Below, piece by piece: positions 1-9,939 of a stretch of 64,000 nucleotides of DNA (position 1 is the stretch's first letter; the number at the start of each line of letters is the position of its first letter). This DNA comes from Vogesella sp. LIG4 (GTDB lineage: Bacteria; Pseudomonadota; Gammaproteobacteria; Burkholderiales; Chromobacteriaceae), in assembly GCF_900090205.1 (NCBI RefSeq), contig NZ_LT607802.1, positions 471,858 to 535,857 on the forward strand. The letters are read 5' to 3'. The notes below the pieces were generated by a model, which saw only the letters and a list, made by a program, of their open reading frames with translations, was not told where the DNA came from and made no database searches. The position numbers and the translations under genes are program-made.

Positions 1-28
1 TATTGAGATCCCGCCAACGGAACGCCCG

Positions 29-628
29 ATGAACACATCCTTCCTGTCCGCCACCGTACTGCTAATCCTGATCACCGACCCGCTGGGCAACATCCCGCTG
101 TTCATCTCGGCATTGAAAAAGGTGAAGCCGGAGCGCCGGCGCAAGGTGGTGTACCGCGAATGCCTGATCGCCTACATCGTGCTGCTGACCTTCATGTTCT
201 TCGGCAAGGGCTTCCTGGAGGTGATGCACCTGACCGACGAAAGCCTGCGCGTGGCCGGCGGGGTGATCCTGTTCCTGATCGCGCTGAAGATGATCTTTCC
301 CGGTGAAGGCGGCCAAAGCGCCAACCAGATCACCGGCGAGCCCTTCATCGTACCGATCGCGGTACCGCTGATCGCCGGCCCCTCGGCCATGGCCACCGTG
401 CTGCTGATGTCCACCCGCGAACCGGAGCGCATGCTGGAATGGATAGGCGCGTTGAGCATCACCATGCTGGTAACACTGCTGGTCTTCCTGTTCTCCGGCA
501 AGATTCACCGCCTGCTGGGCGAGCAGGCAATGACGGCAATGGAACGTCTGATGGGCCTGATCCTCACCGCCATCTCCATCGAGATGCTGCTGGGCGGCGT
601 GGCGGCGTATATCAAGAAGCTGGGCTGA
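29..628 (+). CDS. MarC family integral membrane protein (YhgN-like)
   Basis: A 199-residue protein with about six hydrophobic segments and the family signature near the N-terminus (ITDPLGNIPLFIS, about residues 15-27), followed by a second similar half (GPSAMATVLLM). This matches MarC/UPF0056 inner membrane proteins of about 200 residues. Their biochemical role is unsettled; the old link to multiple antibiotic resistance is not well supported. The gene converges on the HD-GYP gene with only 11 bases between the stops. Only 28 bases precede the start, so upstream neighbours are unknown. Family assignment is confident; function is not. Confidence 0.9.
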   Translation: MNTSFLSATVLLILITDPLGNIPLFISALKKVKPERRRKVVYRECLIAYIVLLTFMFFGKGFLEVMHLTDESLRVAGGVILFLIALKMIFPGEGGQSANQITGEPFIVPIAVPLIAGPSAMATVLLMSTREPERMLEWIGALSITMLVTLLVFLFSGKIHRLLGEQAMTAMERLMGLILTAISIEMLLGGVAAYIKKLG

Positions 629-639
629 CCCGCCCGGTA

Positions 640-1647
640 TTACTGCGCCAGCCCCTGCGGCCCGTCGCGCAGCTGCAGGTAGACCGCCATGATCTCCTCG
701 CGGGCAGCGAAGAAGGCATCCACCACCTGCGGGTCGAAATGCCTGCCGCGCTGCTCCTGCAGGTAGGCCAGCGCATCTTCCAGCGGCCAGGCCGGCTTGT
801 AGGGGCGTGCGGAGGTGAGCGCATCGAATACGTCCGCCACTGCCACGATGCGGCCAACCAGCGGGATGGCCTCCCCTGCCAGGCCATTGGGATAGCCGCT
901 GCCGTCGAATTTTTCGTGGTGCGTCATGGCGATGTGATAGGCCATTTCCAGCAAGGGAGAGCTGCTGCCGCGCAGGAACTCCGCGCCGCGGACAGCGTGC
1001 GACTGCATGGTGTCGAACTCTTCCACCGACAGGCGGCCGGGCTTGAGCAGCACGTGATCGGGAATGGCCACCTTGCCGATGTCGTGCATCGGAGCAGCCA
1101 ACAGCAGCAGCTCCTGCACGTGCTCATCCAGCCCCAGCTGGGCGGCGATGATGCACGAATACTGCGCCATGCGTTCGAGGTGGCGCCCGGTTGCCTGGTC
1201 GCGCGACTCGGCCATGCGCGACAGGCGCATGATCAGGTCCTGCGCGGCTGATTCGCGCAAGCGCTGCTGCGCCTCGCGCAGGCGTAGCAGGTTGTTGATG
1301 CGCGCCCGCGTTTCCGCCGGCTCCAGCGGTTCGGTGAGAAAGTCGGTAGCCCCCAGTGCCAGTGCGTCCTGGCGCACGCCCTGCATGTCACTGGCGGTAA
1401 CCATGACGATGGGGACATCGGCAAGCTGCGGCATGGCACGCAGCTCGCGCAGCAGGGCCATGCCGTCCATGTCCGGCATCATGTAGTCGGTCAGGATCAG
1501 GTCCGGGGTGTTGAAGCGGCACCAGTGCAGCGCACTCTGCGACTCGGTCATGGCCACCAGCCTGCAGCCGTCGATGCGGCGCACCATATGCGCCAGCAAC
1601 AGCAGGTTGGTTTCATTGTCATCCACAAGCAGAACAGTCATGTCCAT
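640..1647 (-). CDS. Response regulator with HD-GYP phosphodiesterase domain
   Basis: 335 residues: an N-terminal receiver domain (about 1-125, acidic pair D9/D10, phosphoacceptor D54 in LTDYMMPDMDG), a helical linker, and a C-terminal HD-GYP domain with HD at 188-189, HH at 243-244 and GSGYP around 249-253. HD-GYP domains hydrolyse cyclic di-GMP, and this RpfG-like layout makes the activity signal-controlled. Oddity: the receiver's near-invariant lysine before the last proline (usually TKP) is glutamate here (FLTEPLEP, E106), which could alter phosphorylation control. No histidine kinase lies next to it. The initiator could also be Met3 (MTVLLVDD). Confidence 0.93.
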   Translation of the reverse strand: MDMTVLLVDDNETNLLLLAHMVRRIDGCRLVAMTESQSALHWCRFNTPDLILTDYMMPDMDGMALLRELRAMPQLADVPIVMVTASDMQGVRQDALALGATDFLTEPLEPAETRARINNLLRLREAQQRLRESAAQDLIMRLSRMAESRDQATGRHLERMAQYSCIIAAQLGLDEHVQELLLLAAPMHDIGKVAIPDHVLLKPGRLSVEEFDTMQSHAVRGAEFLRGSSSPLLEMAYHIAMTHHEKFDGSGYPNGLAGEAIPLVGRIVAVADVFDALTSARPYKPAWPLEDALAYLQEQRGRHFDPQVVDAFFAAREEIMAVYLQLRDGPQGLAQ

Positions 1648-1754
1648 GACGGGCTTTCACTACGGATTGCCGGCAGCCGCTGTCACGGCAGCGCACGGCG
1701 AAGATCGCGAAATGGCCGCAAGCACCACCCCGCTGCTTCGAATCTAGTAGAGAT

Positions 1755-1792
1755 GAAAAAAAGCCGCAATCCCTTGAGGATTGCGGCTTTTC
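1755..1792 (-). terminator. Terminator of the tRNA-Phe pair
   Basis: A 12-bp inverted repeat (aagccgcaatcc / ggattgcggctt) with a short loop, followed in minus-strand direction by a T-run. It sits just downstream of the second tRNA-Phe in transcription order. Confidence 0.85.
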
Positions 1793-1798
1793 ATAATC

Positions 1799-1874
1799 TG
1801 GTGGCCAATCTCGGAATCGAACCAAGGACACACGGATTTTCAATCCGTTGCTCTACCAACTGAGCTAATTGGCC
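1799..1874 (-). tRNA. tRNA-Phe (GAA)
   Basis: A 76-nt cloverleaf on the minus strand with the CCA end encoded. The acceptor stem GGCCAAT pairs with ATTGGCC, and the anticodon loop TTGAAAA gives anticodon GAA. Identical to the second copy 22 bases upstream. Confidence 0.97.
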
Positions 1875-1896
1875 AGATGTCTGCTGCAGGAAAGAG

Positions 1897-1972
1897 TGGT
1901 GGCCAATCTCGGAATCGAACCAAGGACACACGGATTTTCAATCCGTTGCTCTACCAACTGAGCTAATTGGCC
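1897..1972 (-). tRNA. tRNA-Phe (GAA), second copy
   Basis: A 76-nt cloverleaf identical to the neighbouring tRNA-Phe, with anticodon GAA and an encoded CCA end. The two are separated by 22 bases and probably share one transcript that ends at the terminator near 1755-1792. Confidence 0.97.
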
Positions 1973-2049
1973 TCTTTGCCGCGCACTTGCGTGCTGCATC
2001 AGAGGGACGCATTAAAGCAGATCGAGATTTATGCGTCAAGGCTTTTCCG

Positions 2050-2082
2050 GAAAAAACCGCCGAAATCGACGGTTTTTTCAAA
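2050..2082 (-). terminator. Terminator downstream of maiA
   Basis: The inverted repeat aaaaaaccg / cggtttttt lies just after the maiA stop on the minus strand. It has A/T-runs on both sides, so it could act in both directions. Confidence 0.7.
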
Positions 2083-2094
2083 TCTGCTGCTTTT

Positions 2095-2751
2095 TTATGC
2101 AGCATCCGGCTGCCGCGACGGATGCGCCGCAGCAAAGGCCGGCACGTGCTCCAGCCGGCCGGCAATGGCGGCCAGCAGCGGGTACGGCGCCATGTCGACA
2201 TTAAAGCGATGTGCATTGAATACCTGCGGCAGCAGGCAGGCATCGGCCAGGGTGGGCACATCGCCAAAACAGTACTGGCCTGCCGTTGCGGCCAACTGCT
2301 GCTCCAGCGCGGCAAAGCCGGCAGCCACCCAGTGGCGATACCAGGCATTGCGCGCCTCTTCCGGCTGTTGCAGCTCGTTCTTCAGGTAATTGAGCACGCG
2401 CAGGTTGTTGATCGGGTGGATATCGCAGGCAATGCTCTGCGCCACCGCGCGTACCTGCGCTCGCAGCGCCGGGGCAACGGGCAGCAGGGCCGGTGTGTCC
2501 GGATAGGCATCTTCCAGGTATTCGCAGATGGCCAGCGACTGGGTGAGCAGCACCCCCTTGTCCAGCAGCGCCGGCACCAGCCCCTGCGGGTTCAGCGCCA
2601 GGTAGTCGCTGCCGCGCTGCTCGCCCTTCACCAGGCTTACCGGCTGCTGTTCATAAGCCAGCCCTTTGAGGTTGAGGGCGATGCGCACGCGGTAGGCGGC
2701 GGAGGAACGGAAATAGCCGTACAGGATGCGCGGGTTGGCGGGGTGGGTCAT
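2095..2751 (-). CDS. maiA: Maleylacetoacetate isomerase (zeta-class GST)
   Basis: 218 residues from the ATG at 2751, chosen because GGAG lies just upstream and the protein then begins as zeta-class glutathione transferases do. The active-site motif YFRSSAAYRVRIALNLKG is at about residues 11-28, and the thioredoxin-fold sequence NPQGLVPAL follows. The enzyme isomerises maleylacetoacetate to fumarylacetoacetate with glutathione, a late step of tyrosine/homogentisate breakdown. It lies downstream of hppD on the same strand, but about 280 bases containing an interspersed repeat separate them. Homogentisate dioxygenase and fumarylacetoacetase are not in the window. Confidence 0.93.
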   Translation of the reverse strand: MTHPANPRILYGYFRSSAAYRVRIALNLKGLAYEQQPVSLVKGEQRGSDYLALNPQGLVPALLDKGVLLTQSLAICEYLEDAYPDTPALLPVAPALRAQVRAVAQSIACDIHPINNLRVLNYLKNELQQPEEARNAWYRHWVAAGFAALEQQLAATAGQYCFGDVPTLADACLLPQVFNAHRFNVDMAPYPLLAAIAGRLEHVPAFAAAHPSRQPDAA

Positions 2752-2885
2752 CGTGTTCTCCGTGGTATCAAAAAACGTTGGCCGCAAGCCAGAAGGCTGC
2801 GGCCACGCGTTCACTGCCTGAATTCGGCTGGCGGTGCCGGGCGGCCCAGATCGTCCACACCCTGCCACCGGCACCGCGGCCGAAA

Positions 2886-3020
2886 CTTTGCGCATGCTCA
2901 CAATCTGCTGCGCGTCGGCGATACCGCGTTAAAAACGGTTTCGGAATGCTCATTTACGCTGTGCAAATTCCGCTTCCTCAACCGTTTTTGCCTTGTCTCG
3001 CCCTGGCTCGCTAGATTGTG
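2886..3020 (-). repeat. Interspersed palindromic repeat, copy A
   Basis: About 130 bases between maiA and hppD. Its reverse complement matches the element at 9800-9933 nearly base for base, including gcgagacaaggc, ggaagcggaatt, aatgagcattccgaa and gccgacgcgcagcagat. The ends are inverted repeats and no coding capacity is seen. Confidence 0.85.
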
Positions 3021-3029
3021 GACTCGTTC

Positions 3030-4103
3030 CTAGTCCGCGGACAGCACGCCGCGGCGGATCTGGTCTTCCTCGATGGATTCGAACAGCGCGCGGAAGTTGC
3101 CTTCGCCAAAGCCTTCATTGCCCTTGCGCTGGATGATCTCGAAGAAGATCGGGCCAATCACGGTTTCGGTAAAGATCTGCAGCAGGATGCCTTCCACCGG
3201 TGCGCCGTCGATCAGGATGCTGTTCTGCTGCAGGCGGGCCAGGTTCTCGCCGTGGTTCGGTACGCGCCGGTCCACTTTCTCGTAGTAGGTGGCCGGGGTG
3301 TCGAGGAAGCGGGTGCCGCGTGCCTTCAGGGTTTCCACCGTAGTGTAGATGTCATCGGTAGTCAGCGCGATGTGCTGGATGCCTTCGCCGTTGTACTGCT
3401 TGAGGAATTCCTCGATCTGGCTCTTGTCGTCGGAGGACTCGTTGATCGGGATGCGGATCTTGCCGCACGGGCTGGTCATCGCCTTGGACACCAGGCCGGT
3501 GAGCTTGCCTTCGATGTCGAAGTAGCGGATTTCCTTGAAGTTGCCGATGCCTTCGTAGAAGCCGGCCCACTTGGCCATATTGCCGCGGAACACATTGTGG
3601 GTGAGGTGGTCAATCACGCGCAGGCCCACGCCGGCCGGGTGCTGGTCCACGCCTTCCAGCGGTACGAAGTCGATGTCGTAGATGTCCTTGCTGCCGTAAC
3701 GGTCCACGAAGTACAGCGCGGAGCCGCCGATGCCTTCCACTGCCGGGATGTTCAGCTCCATATAGCCGATCGGGCGGCTGTACGGTTTGGCGCCGTGCGC
3801 CAGTGCATATTCATACGCCTTGGCAGCATCCTGCACGCGCCAGGCCATGGCGCAGGCCGACGGGCCGTGCTGGCCAGCGAACACGCTGGCCGGCTGCGAG
3901 GATTCGGCATTGAGGATGAAGTTGATGTCGCCCTGGCGGAACAGGCTGACGTTCTTGCTGCGGTGGCGGGCTACTTCGATAAAGCCCAGCGACAGGAACA
4001 GGGCGGTGAGCCTGGCCACGCCGTCGGCATCGGGTGCGGTGTATTCGACAAACTCGAAGCCATCGGTAGCAAGCGGGTTCATCAGGTGCTGTTCCATCTT
4101 CAT
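3030..4103 (-). CDS. hppD: 4-hydroxyphenylpyruvate dioxygenase
   Basis: 357 residues from the ATG at 4103, which is preceded by AGGAG; this matches the usual bacterial length of about 357. It converts 4-hydroxyphenylpyruvate to homogentisate using Fe(II) and O2. The three iron ligands are visible: H166 (DHLTHN), H244 (QHIALTTDD) and E322 (FFEIIQRKG), in two vicinal-oxygen-chelate domains. The C-terminal gating helix (EGNFRALFESIEEDQ) is complete. The divergent Lrp/AsnC gene at 4431 is a plausible regulator of this tyrosine-degrading gene, by position only. Confidence 0.97.
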   Translation of the reverse strand: MKMEQHLMNPLATDGFEFVEYTAPDADGVARLTALFLSLGFIEVARHRSKNVSLFRQGDINFILNAESSQPASVFAGQHGPSACAMAWRVQDAAKAYEYALAHGAKPYSRPIGYMELNIPAVEGIGGSALYFVDRYGSKDIYDIDFVPLEGVDQHPAGVGLRVIDHLTHNVFRGNMAKWAGFYEGIGNFKEIRYFDIEGKLTGLVSKAMTSPCGKIRIPINESSDDKSQIEEFLKQYNGEGIQHIALTTDDIYTTVETLKARGTRFLDTPATYYEKVDRRVPNHGENLARLQQNSILIDGAPVEGILLQIFTETVIGPIFFEIIQRKGNEGFGEGNFRALFESIEEDQIRRGVLSAD

Positions 4104-4430
4104 GCTGTTCTCCTCTGTACGGCCACGGGCGGCCATGTTGTGCTGGGTGAGCCAGGCGCCTGCAAACACACGGATACCAGGGAGATGAAAATGCTACACA
4201 GCCGCCAACAGCCGGAACTGCCAACGGTGCTGCACGCGGCTACCGCAAAGCGGCAGCACGGCGTTCTCCTCTTGTATGAAAGTACCCGGCGATCTGCTGT
4301 CGCCTAAGAAATGACTGGCTATGGCGCAGTATTCTAAGTAAACTTGCGGGCAATTTTCTTGCGATATAGTGCTGAGAAAATTAAAAACATAAAACAATAT
4401 TCCAGAGCAAACCGACAATCAGGAGATAAC
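4104..4430. promoter_or_regulatory. Intergenic region between hppD and the Lrp-type regulator
   Basis: 327 bases between divergent starts. It must hold both promoters and any operator. The half near the regulator is AT-rich, with gatatagt near 4362 as a possible -10 element, but no convincing -35 or inverted-repeat operator could be fixed by eye. Confidence 0.4.
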
Positions 4431-4913
4431 ATGCCCGTGGCTACCCTGGACAAAACCGACATCAAGATGTTGGCCGCATTGCAGGCCAATGGACGTCTGA
4501 CCAACGTCGAACTGGCCGAAAAAGTGGCCCTCTCCCCTTCCCCCTGCCTGCGCCGCCTGAAGCAGCTGGAAGAATCCGGCGTGATCCGCCAGTACGTGGC
4601 ACTGCTGGAGCCGGCCAAGATCGGCCTCGGCTTGCAGGCCTTTGTGCGCGTATCGCTGGAAAAACGTGGCGGCAGCCACCTGGAAAACTTCATGGAAGCC
4701 GTGCAGCGCTGGCCGGAGGTGGTGAACTGCTACGCCATGACCGGCGAGATGGACTACCTGCTGCAGGTGTACTTTGAAGACCTAGAGCACTTCTCCCGCT
4801 TCGTGATGGACGACCTGCTGCAGCAGCCGGGCGTGGAAGACGTGAAATCCAGCTTCGTGCTAAAGGAATTCAAGAAGACCACCGCGCTGCCGATTTCCCA
4901 CCTGGGGCAATAA
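4431..4913 (+). CDS. Lrp/AsnC family transcriptional regulator
   Basis: 160 residues from the ATG at 4431, which follows a good AGGAG site; longer in-frame starts upstream lack one. The N-terminal winged helix-turn-helix (TDIKMLAALQANGRLTNVEL, then PSPCLRRLKQLEESGVI) is followed by an RAM/AsnC ligand domain (VVNCYAMTGEMDYLLQVYFED). This is the normal size and layout of Lrp-family amino-acid-sensing regulators. Being divergent from hppD suggests control of aromatic amino acid catabolism; that is inference from position. Confidence 0.9.
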   Translation: MPVATLDKTDIKMLAALQANGRLTNVELAEKVALSPSPCLRRLKQLEESGVIRQYVALLEPAKIGLGLQAFVRVSLEKRGGSHLENFMEAVQRWPEVVNCYAMTGEMDYLLQVYFEDLEHFSRFVMDDLLQQPGVEDVKSSFVLKEFKKTTALPISHLGQ

Positions 4914-5082
4914 GCTTCGCGCGGCATCAAGTCACAAGGCCCGGCAATGCCGGGCCTTGCTGCTTCCTGCGACCGCGATGTGCATTTGGGCAGGCGTCGG
5001 CCAGTCGCTGGTAATATCATGAAGCGTTACCCGACCGACCCGACTATTGCGGCAGACAATCGCCGCTGCGCCGAGGAAGCCA

Positions 5083-6903
5083 GTGTTGAAGCTACCTACC
5101 TCCCTGCGTCTGCAGCTGTTATGGCGCGCCCTGCTGTTCTGCAGCCTGAGCGGCGCCCTGCTGCTGGGCCTGCTGCTGTACCAGGGCTACCGTGCCAAGC
5201 AGCAGCAGCTGGCCGATATTCCGCAGCGCATCGAACTGCAGCTGATGCCCATGCTGGCGCAAAGCGTATGGGACGTCGATCAAACTGCCACCCAGAAACT
5301 GCTGCAAAACCTGCTGCAGCAGGATGGCGTGCGCCAGATTTCCCTGCGCAGCACCGATGGCTCGGTGCTGCTGCAACTGGGCAGCCGCGACGAAACCGTT
5401 ACCCATATCGTGGAGCTGCCAGTGCAGTCCGCCCGTACCGGCGACCAGCCGCTGGGGCTGCTGCGCATCGGTCTGTCGCTGGGCACGCTGGAACAACAGC
5501 TGTGGCGCGACAGCCTGACGCTGCTGCTGCTCATGTTGGCCGCACTGGCCGGGCTGACCCTGGTCTGCTACCGCTTTTTGCTGCAGCAGGTATTGCACCC
5601 GGTCCAGCAGCTGCAAGGCCGGCTGAACACACAGCCACCGCAGGAAGACAGCAGCAGCAATGAGCTGCAGCAGCTCTCCGCCTCGCTGCAACTACTGCAG
5701 CAACAGCACCAGGAACAGGACAGCAGCCAGCAGCAGCACGAACGGGAACAGGCGCGCCACCGCGATCAGCTGACGGAAATGGTGGCACTGCGCACCGCCG
5801 AACTGGAGCACCTGAGCCGCTTCCAGCACCTCGTCTCGGAACTGTCCACCGCCTTCGTCCACATGCCGCTGCACGAACAGCACCAGGCGGTGGCCACGGC
5901 GCTGGAGCGCATCGGCTCGCTGCTGGGTGTCGATCGCTGCTACCTGTTCCGCGTTACACCCGACATGCTGATCCGCGACAACCAGGAATGGTGCGCAGCG
6001 GGCATCGTGAGTACCGCCAGCCATTACGAAAGCTACCCGCTACGGCAGTCGCAGTGGTTCGTACAGCAGCTGCAGCGCCACCAGTTCCTGGCCTATGCCA
6101 GCCTGGCCGATATTCCACAGGAAGGCCATGTCGAGCGCGAGCTGTTCGAGCAGCACGGCATCCAGAGCATTGCGCTGGTAGCGCTGTCGCAGCAGGAACA
6201 GCTACTGGGCATTTTCGGCTGCGACGCGGTGTCCCACACCCGGGTCTGGCTCGACAAGGAGCTGTCGCTGCTGCGCCTGGTGGGCGAAATGCTCTCCGGG
6301 CTGCTACTGCGCCAGGAACAACAGGCGCAGCTGGAAGCAGCGCAGGCCGCTCTGAGCCGCGCCAATGAAAAGCTGGACGGCATTGCCAACACCGACGGCC
6401 TGACCGGGCTGGCCAACCGCCGGCTGTTCGACCAGCGCAAACAGCAGGAATTTGCCGCCGCCTGCGCCTTGAAGCAGGAGCTGTCGCTGCTGCTGATCGA
6501 TGTCGACCTGTTCAAGGCCTACAACGACTGCTTCGGGCACCAGGAGGGCGACCAGTGCCTGCGACAGTTGGCCGCAGCGCTGACACAGCAGTTCGCAGGC
6601 GAAGAGCAGCTGATTGCCCGCCTGGGAGGCGAAGAGTTCGCCGTGCTGCTACCGCACTGCGATGCCCGCGCCGCCAGCCAGCTGGCGGAAGCGCTGCGCC
6701 AGCACATCTGGCAGCTGGCCATTCCGCACATGGCGTCACCGGTTTCCACCAACGTTACCGTCAGCATCGGCGTTGCCAGCCTGGATCGCCACCGCCACGA
6801 CAGCATGGAAGACTTGCAAGCCGAGGCCGACAGCCGCCTGTATCAGGCCAAACACCAGGGCCGCAACCGCGTGATCGGGCCGGAGCCGGTTCGGCAGGCA
6901 TGA
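5083..6903 (+). CDS. Membrane GAF-GGDEF diguanylate cyclase
   Basis: About 606 residues. The start is placed at GTG 5083 (or TTG 5086) because GAGGAA lies just upstream; a TTG at 5047 has no ribosome site. Two membrane segments (about residues 13-33 and 143-166) enclose a periplasmic sensor region. A glutamine-rich coiled linker, a GAF domain (about 245-410) and a C-terminal GGDEF domain with active-site GGEEF at about 515-519 follow. It should make cyclic di-GMP. The RxxD inhibitory site normally just upstream of GGEEF is absent (EEQLIARLGGEEF), so product feedback may be lacking. It is functionally opposite to the HD-GYP protein 3.4 kb away. Confidence 0.9.
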   Translation: MLKLPTSLRLQLLWRALLFCSLSGALLLGLLLYQGYRAKQQQLADIPQRIELQLMPMLAQSVWDVDQTATQKLLQNLLQQDGVRQISLRSTDGSVLLQLGSRDETVTHIVELPVQSARTGDQPLGLLRIGLSLGTLEQQLWRDSLTLLLLMLAALAGLTLVCYRFLLQQVLHPVQQLQGRLNTQPPQEDSSSNELQQLSASLQLLQQQHQEQDSSQQQHEREQARHRDQLTEMVALRTAELEHLSRFQHLVSELSTAFVHMPLHEQHQAVATALERIGSLLGVDRCYLFRVTPDMLIRDNQEWCAAGIVSTASHYESYPLRQSQWFVQQLQRHQFLAYASLADIPQEGHVERELFEQHGIQSIALVALSQQEQLLGIFGCDAVSHTRVWLDKELSLLRLVGEMLSGLLLRQEQQAQLEAAQAALSRANEKLDGIANTDGLTGLANRRLFDQRKQQEFAAACALKQELSLLLIDVDLFKAYNDCFGHQEGDQCLRQLAAALTQQFAGEEQLIARLGGEEFAVLLPHCDARAASQLAEALRQHIWQLAIPHMASPVSTNVTVSIGVASLDRHRHDSMEDLQAEADSRLYQAKHQGRNRVIGPEPVRQA

Positions 6904-6932
6904 AAAAACCGCCGTTTCCCGGCGGTTTTTTC
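6902..6932 (+). terminator. Terminator of the GGDEF gene
   Basis: The hairpin aaaaaaccgcc / ggcggtttttt begins at the stop codon and ends in a T-run. Confidence 0.88.
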
Positions 6933-6939
6933 ATTATTT

Positions 6940-6974
6940 GGTAAAGCCCTGGAGCATCGCGTAAGGGCTTTACC
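6940..6974. repeat. 11-bp inverted repeat between GGDEF gene and metF
   Basis: ggtaaagccct at 6940-6950 pairs exactly with agggctttacc at 6964-6974 across a 13-base loop. No T-run follows, so it is not an ordinary terminator. A further hairpin (aaccgcc / ggcggtt) lies at about 7074-7095, between here and the metF stop. Nothing else is seen in 6933-7147. Confidence 0.6.
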
Positions 6975-7147
6975 ATGAAACAGGCAGGCTGCCGATGCAG
7001 TCACTCGCCAGGAGCGGCCCGGCTTTGCCGGGTCCGGCAGCCAGGTAGCAGACGACTTGCGTTGCAGCCAGAAACCGCCGGGAAACGGCGGTTTTTACTT
7101 GTATGCAGCGCGAAGGACAAACCTGTCGCGCGGCTCGCCCTACCCGC

Positions 7148-7984
7148 TTACAGCCCCAGGCGCTGCCACACCGTGGACACGATGCCGGCCTGGTTCAGCG
7201 TGTAGAAATGCAGGCCCGGTGCGCCGCCTGCCAGCAGGCGGTCACACAGCTCGGTCACCACATCCAGGCCCAGCGCGCGGATCGACGCGGTGTCGTCCAT
7301 ATAGGCCTGCATGCGCAGACGCAGCCAGCGCGGCACTTCCGCACCGCACATGTCGGAGAAGCGGCACAGCTGGCCGAAGTTGGCGATCGGCATGATGCCC
7401 GGCACGATGGGCACATCCACGCCGCGCGCCTGCACTTCGTCCACGAAGCGGAAGTAGGAATCGGCGTTGAAGAAATACTGCGTCATCGCCGAGTTGGCGC
7501 CGGCCTGCACCTTGCGCACGAAGTTGTTCATGTCGTCTTCGGCCGAGCGTGCCTGCGGGTGGAATTCCGGGTAGGCCGCCACCTCGATGTGGAAATGGTC
7601 GCCGTGTTCCTCGCGGATGAAGGACACCAGTTCGTTGGCGTAGCGGAATTCGCCCGCCTCCACCATACCGGACGGCATGTCGCCACGCAGCGCCACGATG
7701 TGGCGGATGCCGTGGTTGCGGTATTCGTTAAGAATGGCGCGGATGTTGTCACGGGTGGAGCCGATGCAGGACAGGTGCGGCGCCGCGGCATGGCCCTCGT
7801 TGCGGATCTCCAGCACCGTAGCCAGCGTACCTTCGCGGGTGGTACCGCCGGCACCGAAGGTGACGGAGAAGAATTCCGGTTTGAATTGCGCCAGTTGCTG
7901 GCGGGTGGTGCGCAGTTTGCTCATCCCCTCCGCCGAGCGCGGCGGGAAGAATTCGAAGCTGAATGTCTGTTTGCGTTCTGTCAT
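7148..7984 (-). CDS. metF: 5,10-methylenetetrahydrofolate reductase
   Basis: 278 residues, close to the usual bacterial MetF length. It begins with the typical SFEFFPPRSAEGMSKLRTT and continues with VTFGAGGTTREGT (residues about 41-53), the FAD/folate barrel, and DYFFNADSYFRF-type sequence (QYFFNADSYFRF). It reduces methylene-THF to methyl-THF for methionine synthesis. It follows ahcY on the same strand but a terminator lies between them, so a separate promoter is likely. Confidence 0.96.
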   Translation of the reverse strand: MTERKQTFSFEFFPPRSAEGMSKLRTTRQQLAQFKPEFFSVTFGAGGTTREGTLATVLEIRNEGHAAAPHLSCIGSTRDNIRAILNEYRNHGIRHIVALRGDMPSGMVEAGEFRYANELVSFIREEHGDHFHIEVAAYPEFHPQARSAEDDMNNFVRKVQAGANSAMTQYFFNADSYFRFVDEVQARGVDVPIVPGIMPIANFGQLCRFSDMCGAEVPRWLRLRMQAYMDDTASIRALGLDVVTELCDRLLAGGAPGLHFYTLNQAGIVSTVWQRLGL

Positions 7985-8063
7985 GGCAGTTCTGCTCGCT
8001 GAGTTCTGGATTCCCTGGGGCGCACCGGTCTACGCCGATTGTCGCCTTGCAGCCAACCTTGGC

Positions 8064-8111
8064 CGCAAAAAAGCGGGCAGGAAATTCTAGCTGCCTGCCC
8101 GCTTTTTACCG
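8064..8111 (-). terminator. Terminator between ahcY and metF
   Basis: Inverted repeat aaaaaagcgggcagg / cctgcccgcttttt (via gcctgcccgctttttacc) around an 11-base loop, just after the ahcY stop, with T-run on the minus strand. Confidence 0.85.
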
Positions 8112-8121
8112 ACATCAGATA

Positions 8122-9522
<1,401 letters not shown>

Positions 9523-9629
9523 CGTGCAATCCTTTTCACGAAGGCCGGGAGGGATGGCTCACCCGCGCATCCCGTGCCCGGCACGGGGTTTCTGGCCACC
9601 TCCGGTCGGAAGGTGGCAAGCGTATCAGC

Positions 9630-9691
9630 AGGTGAGCGCCGTTTTGAAGGTTCCGGGCCTGGGGACTAGCCTCGCAGCGCTCCCCGGAAGC
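9630..9691 (-). ncRNA. SAH riboswitch in the ahcY leader
   Basis: On the minus strand the leader reads CCGGGGAGCGCTGCGAGG, then CCCCAGGCCCGGAA, then AAAACGGCGCTCACC. These are the conserved blocks of the SAH aptamer (GAGCGCUGC, CCAGGC, AACGGCGCUC). P1 pairs ccggg with cccgg, and the closing GGCGCUC pairs with GAGCGCU to form the pseudoknot. SAH riboswitches are known to sit before ahcY in beta- and gammaproteobacteria and turn expression on when SAH rises. The aptamer begins a few bases after a TATAAT -10 element. Confidence 0.93.
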
Positions 9692-9696
9692 CGGCG

Positions 9697-9702
9697 ATTA
9701 TA
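9697..9702 (-). promoter_or_regulatory. -10 element of the ahcY promoter
   Basis: A perfect TATAAT on the minus strand, about 7 bases before the SAH aptamer, so transcription would start at the aptamer's first stem. The matching -35 is weak, as expected for a leader-controlled or activated promoter. Confidence 0.7.
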
Positions 9703-9756
9703 CGTGTTTTTTCCGGGCTTTACCGCAGCTTGCGGCCAACCTTTTGCCGCCGGAAA

Positions 9757-9790
9757 AACAAAAACCGCCAGCACGGGCTGGCGGTTTGGT
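9757..9790 (-). terminator. Terminator downstream of metK
   Basis: The 9-bp stem aaccgccag / ctggcggtt is followed on the minus strand by tttttgttttt. It lies beyond the interspersed repeat that follows the metK stop. Confidence 0.8.
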
Positions 9791-9798
9791 TTGCAGCG

Positions 9799-9935
9799 GA
9801 GAACCTGTTTACGATCTTGCGAGCTAAGGCGAGACAAGGCGAAAACGGCTGAGGAAGCGGAATTGACATGGAGCCAATGAGCATTCCGAAGCCGTTTTCA
9901 ACGCAGTAGCGCCGACGCGCAGCAGATCGTAGCCG
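9799..9935 (+). repeat. Interspersed palindromic repeat, copy B
   Basis: About 135 bases between metK and its terminator. The ends acgatctTGCGAGC and GCGCAGCAGATCGTA are inverted, and an inner arm pair (gaaaacggct / agccgttttc) encloses the centre. It matches copy A (2886-3020) in reverse orientation; short forms lie at 30531-30611 and 42672-42805. Confidence 0.88.
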
Positions 9936-9939
9936 GTTC

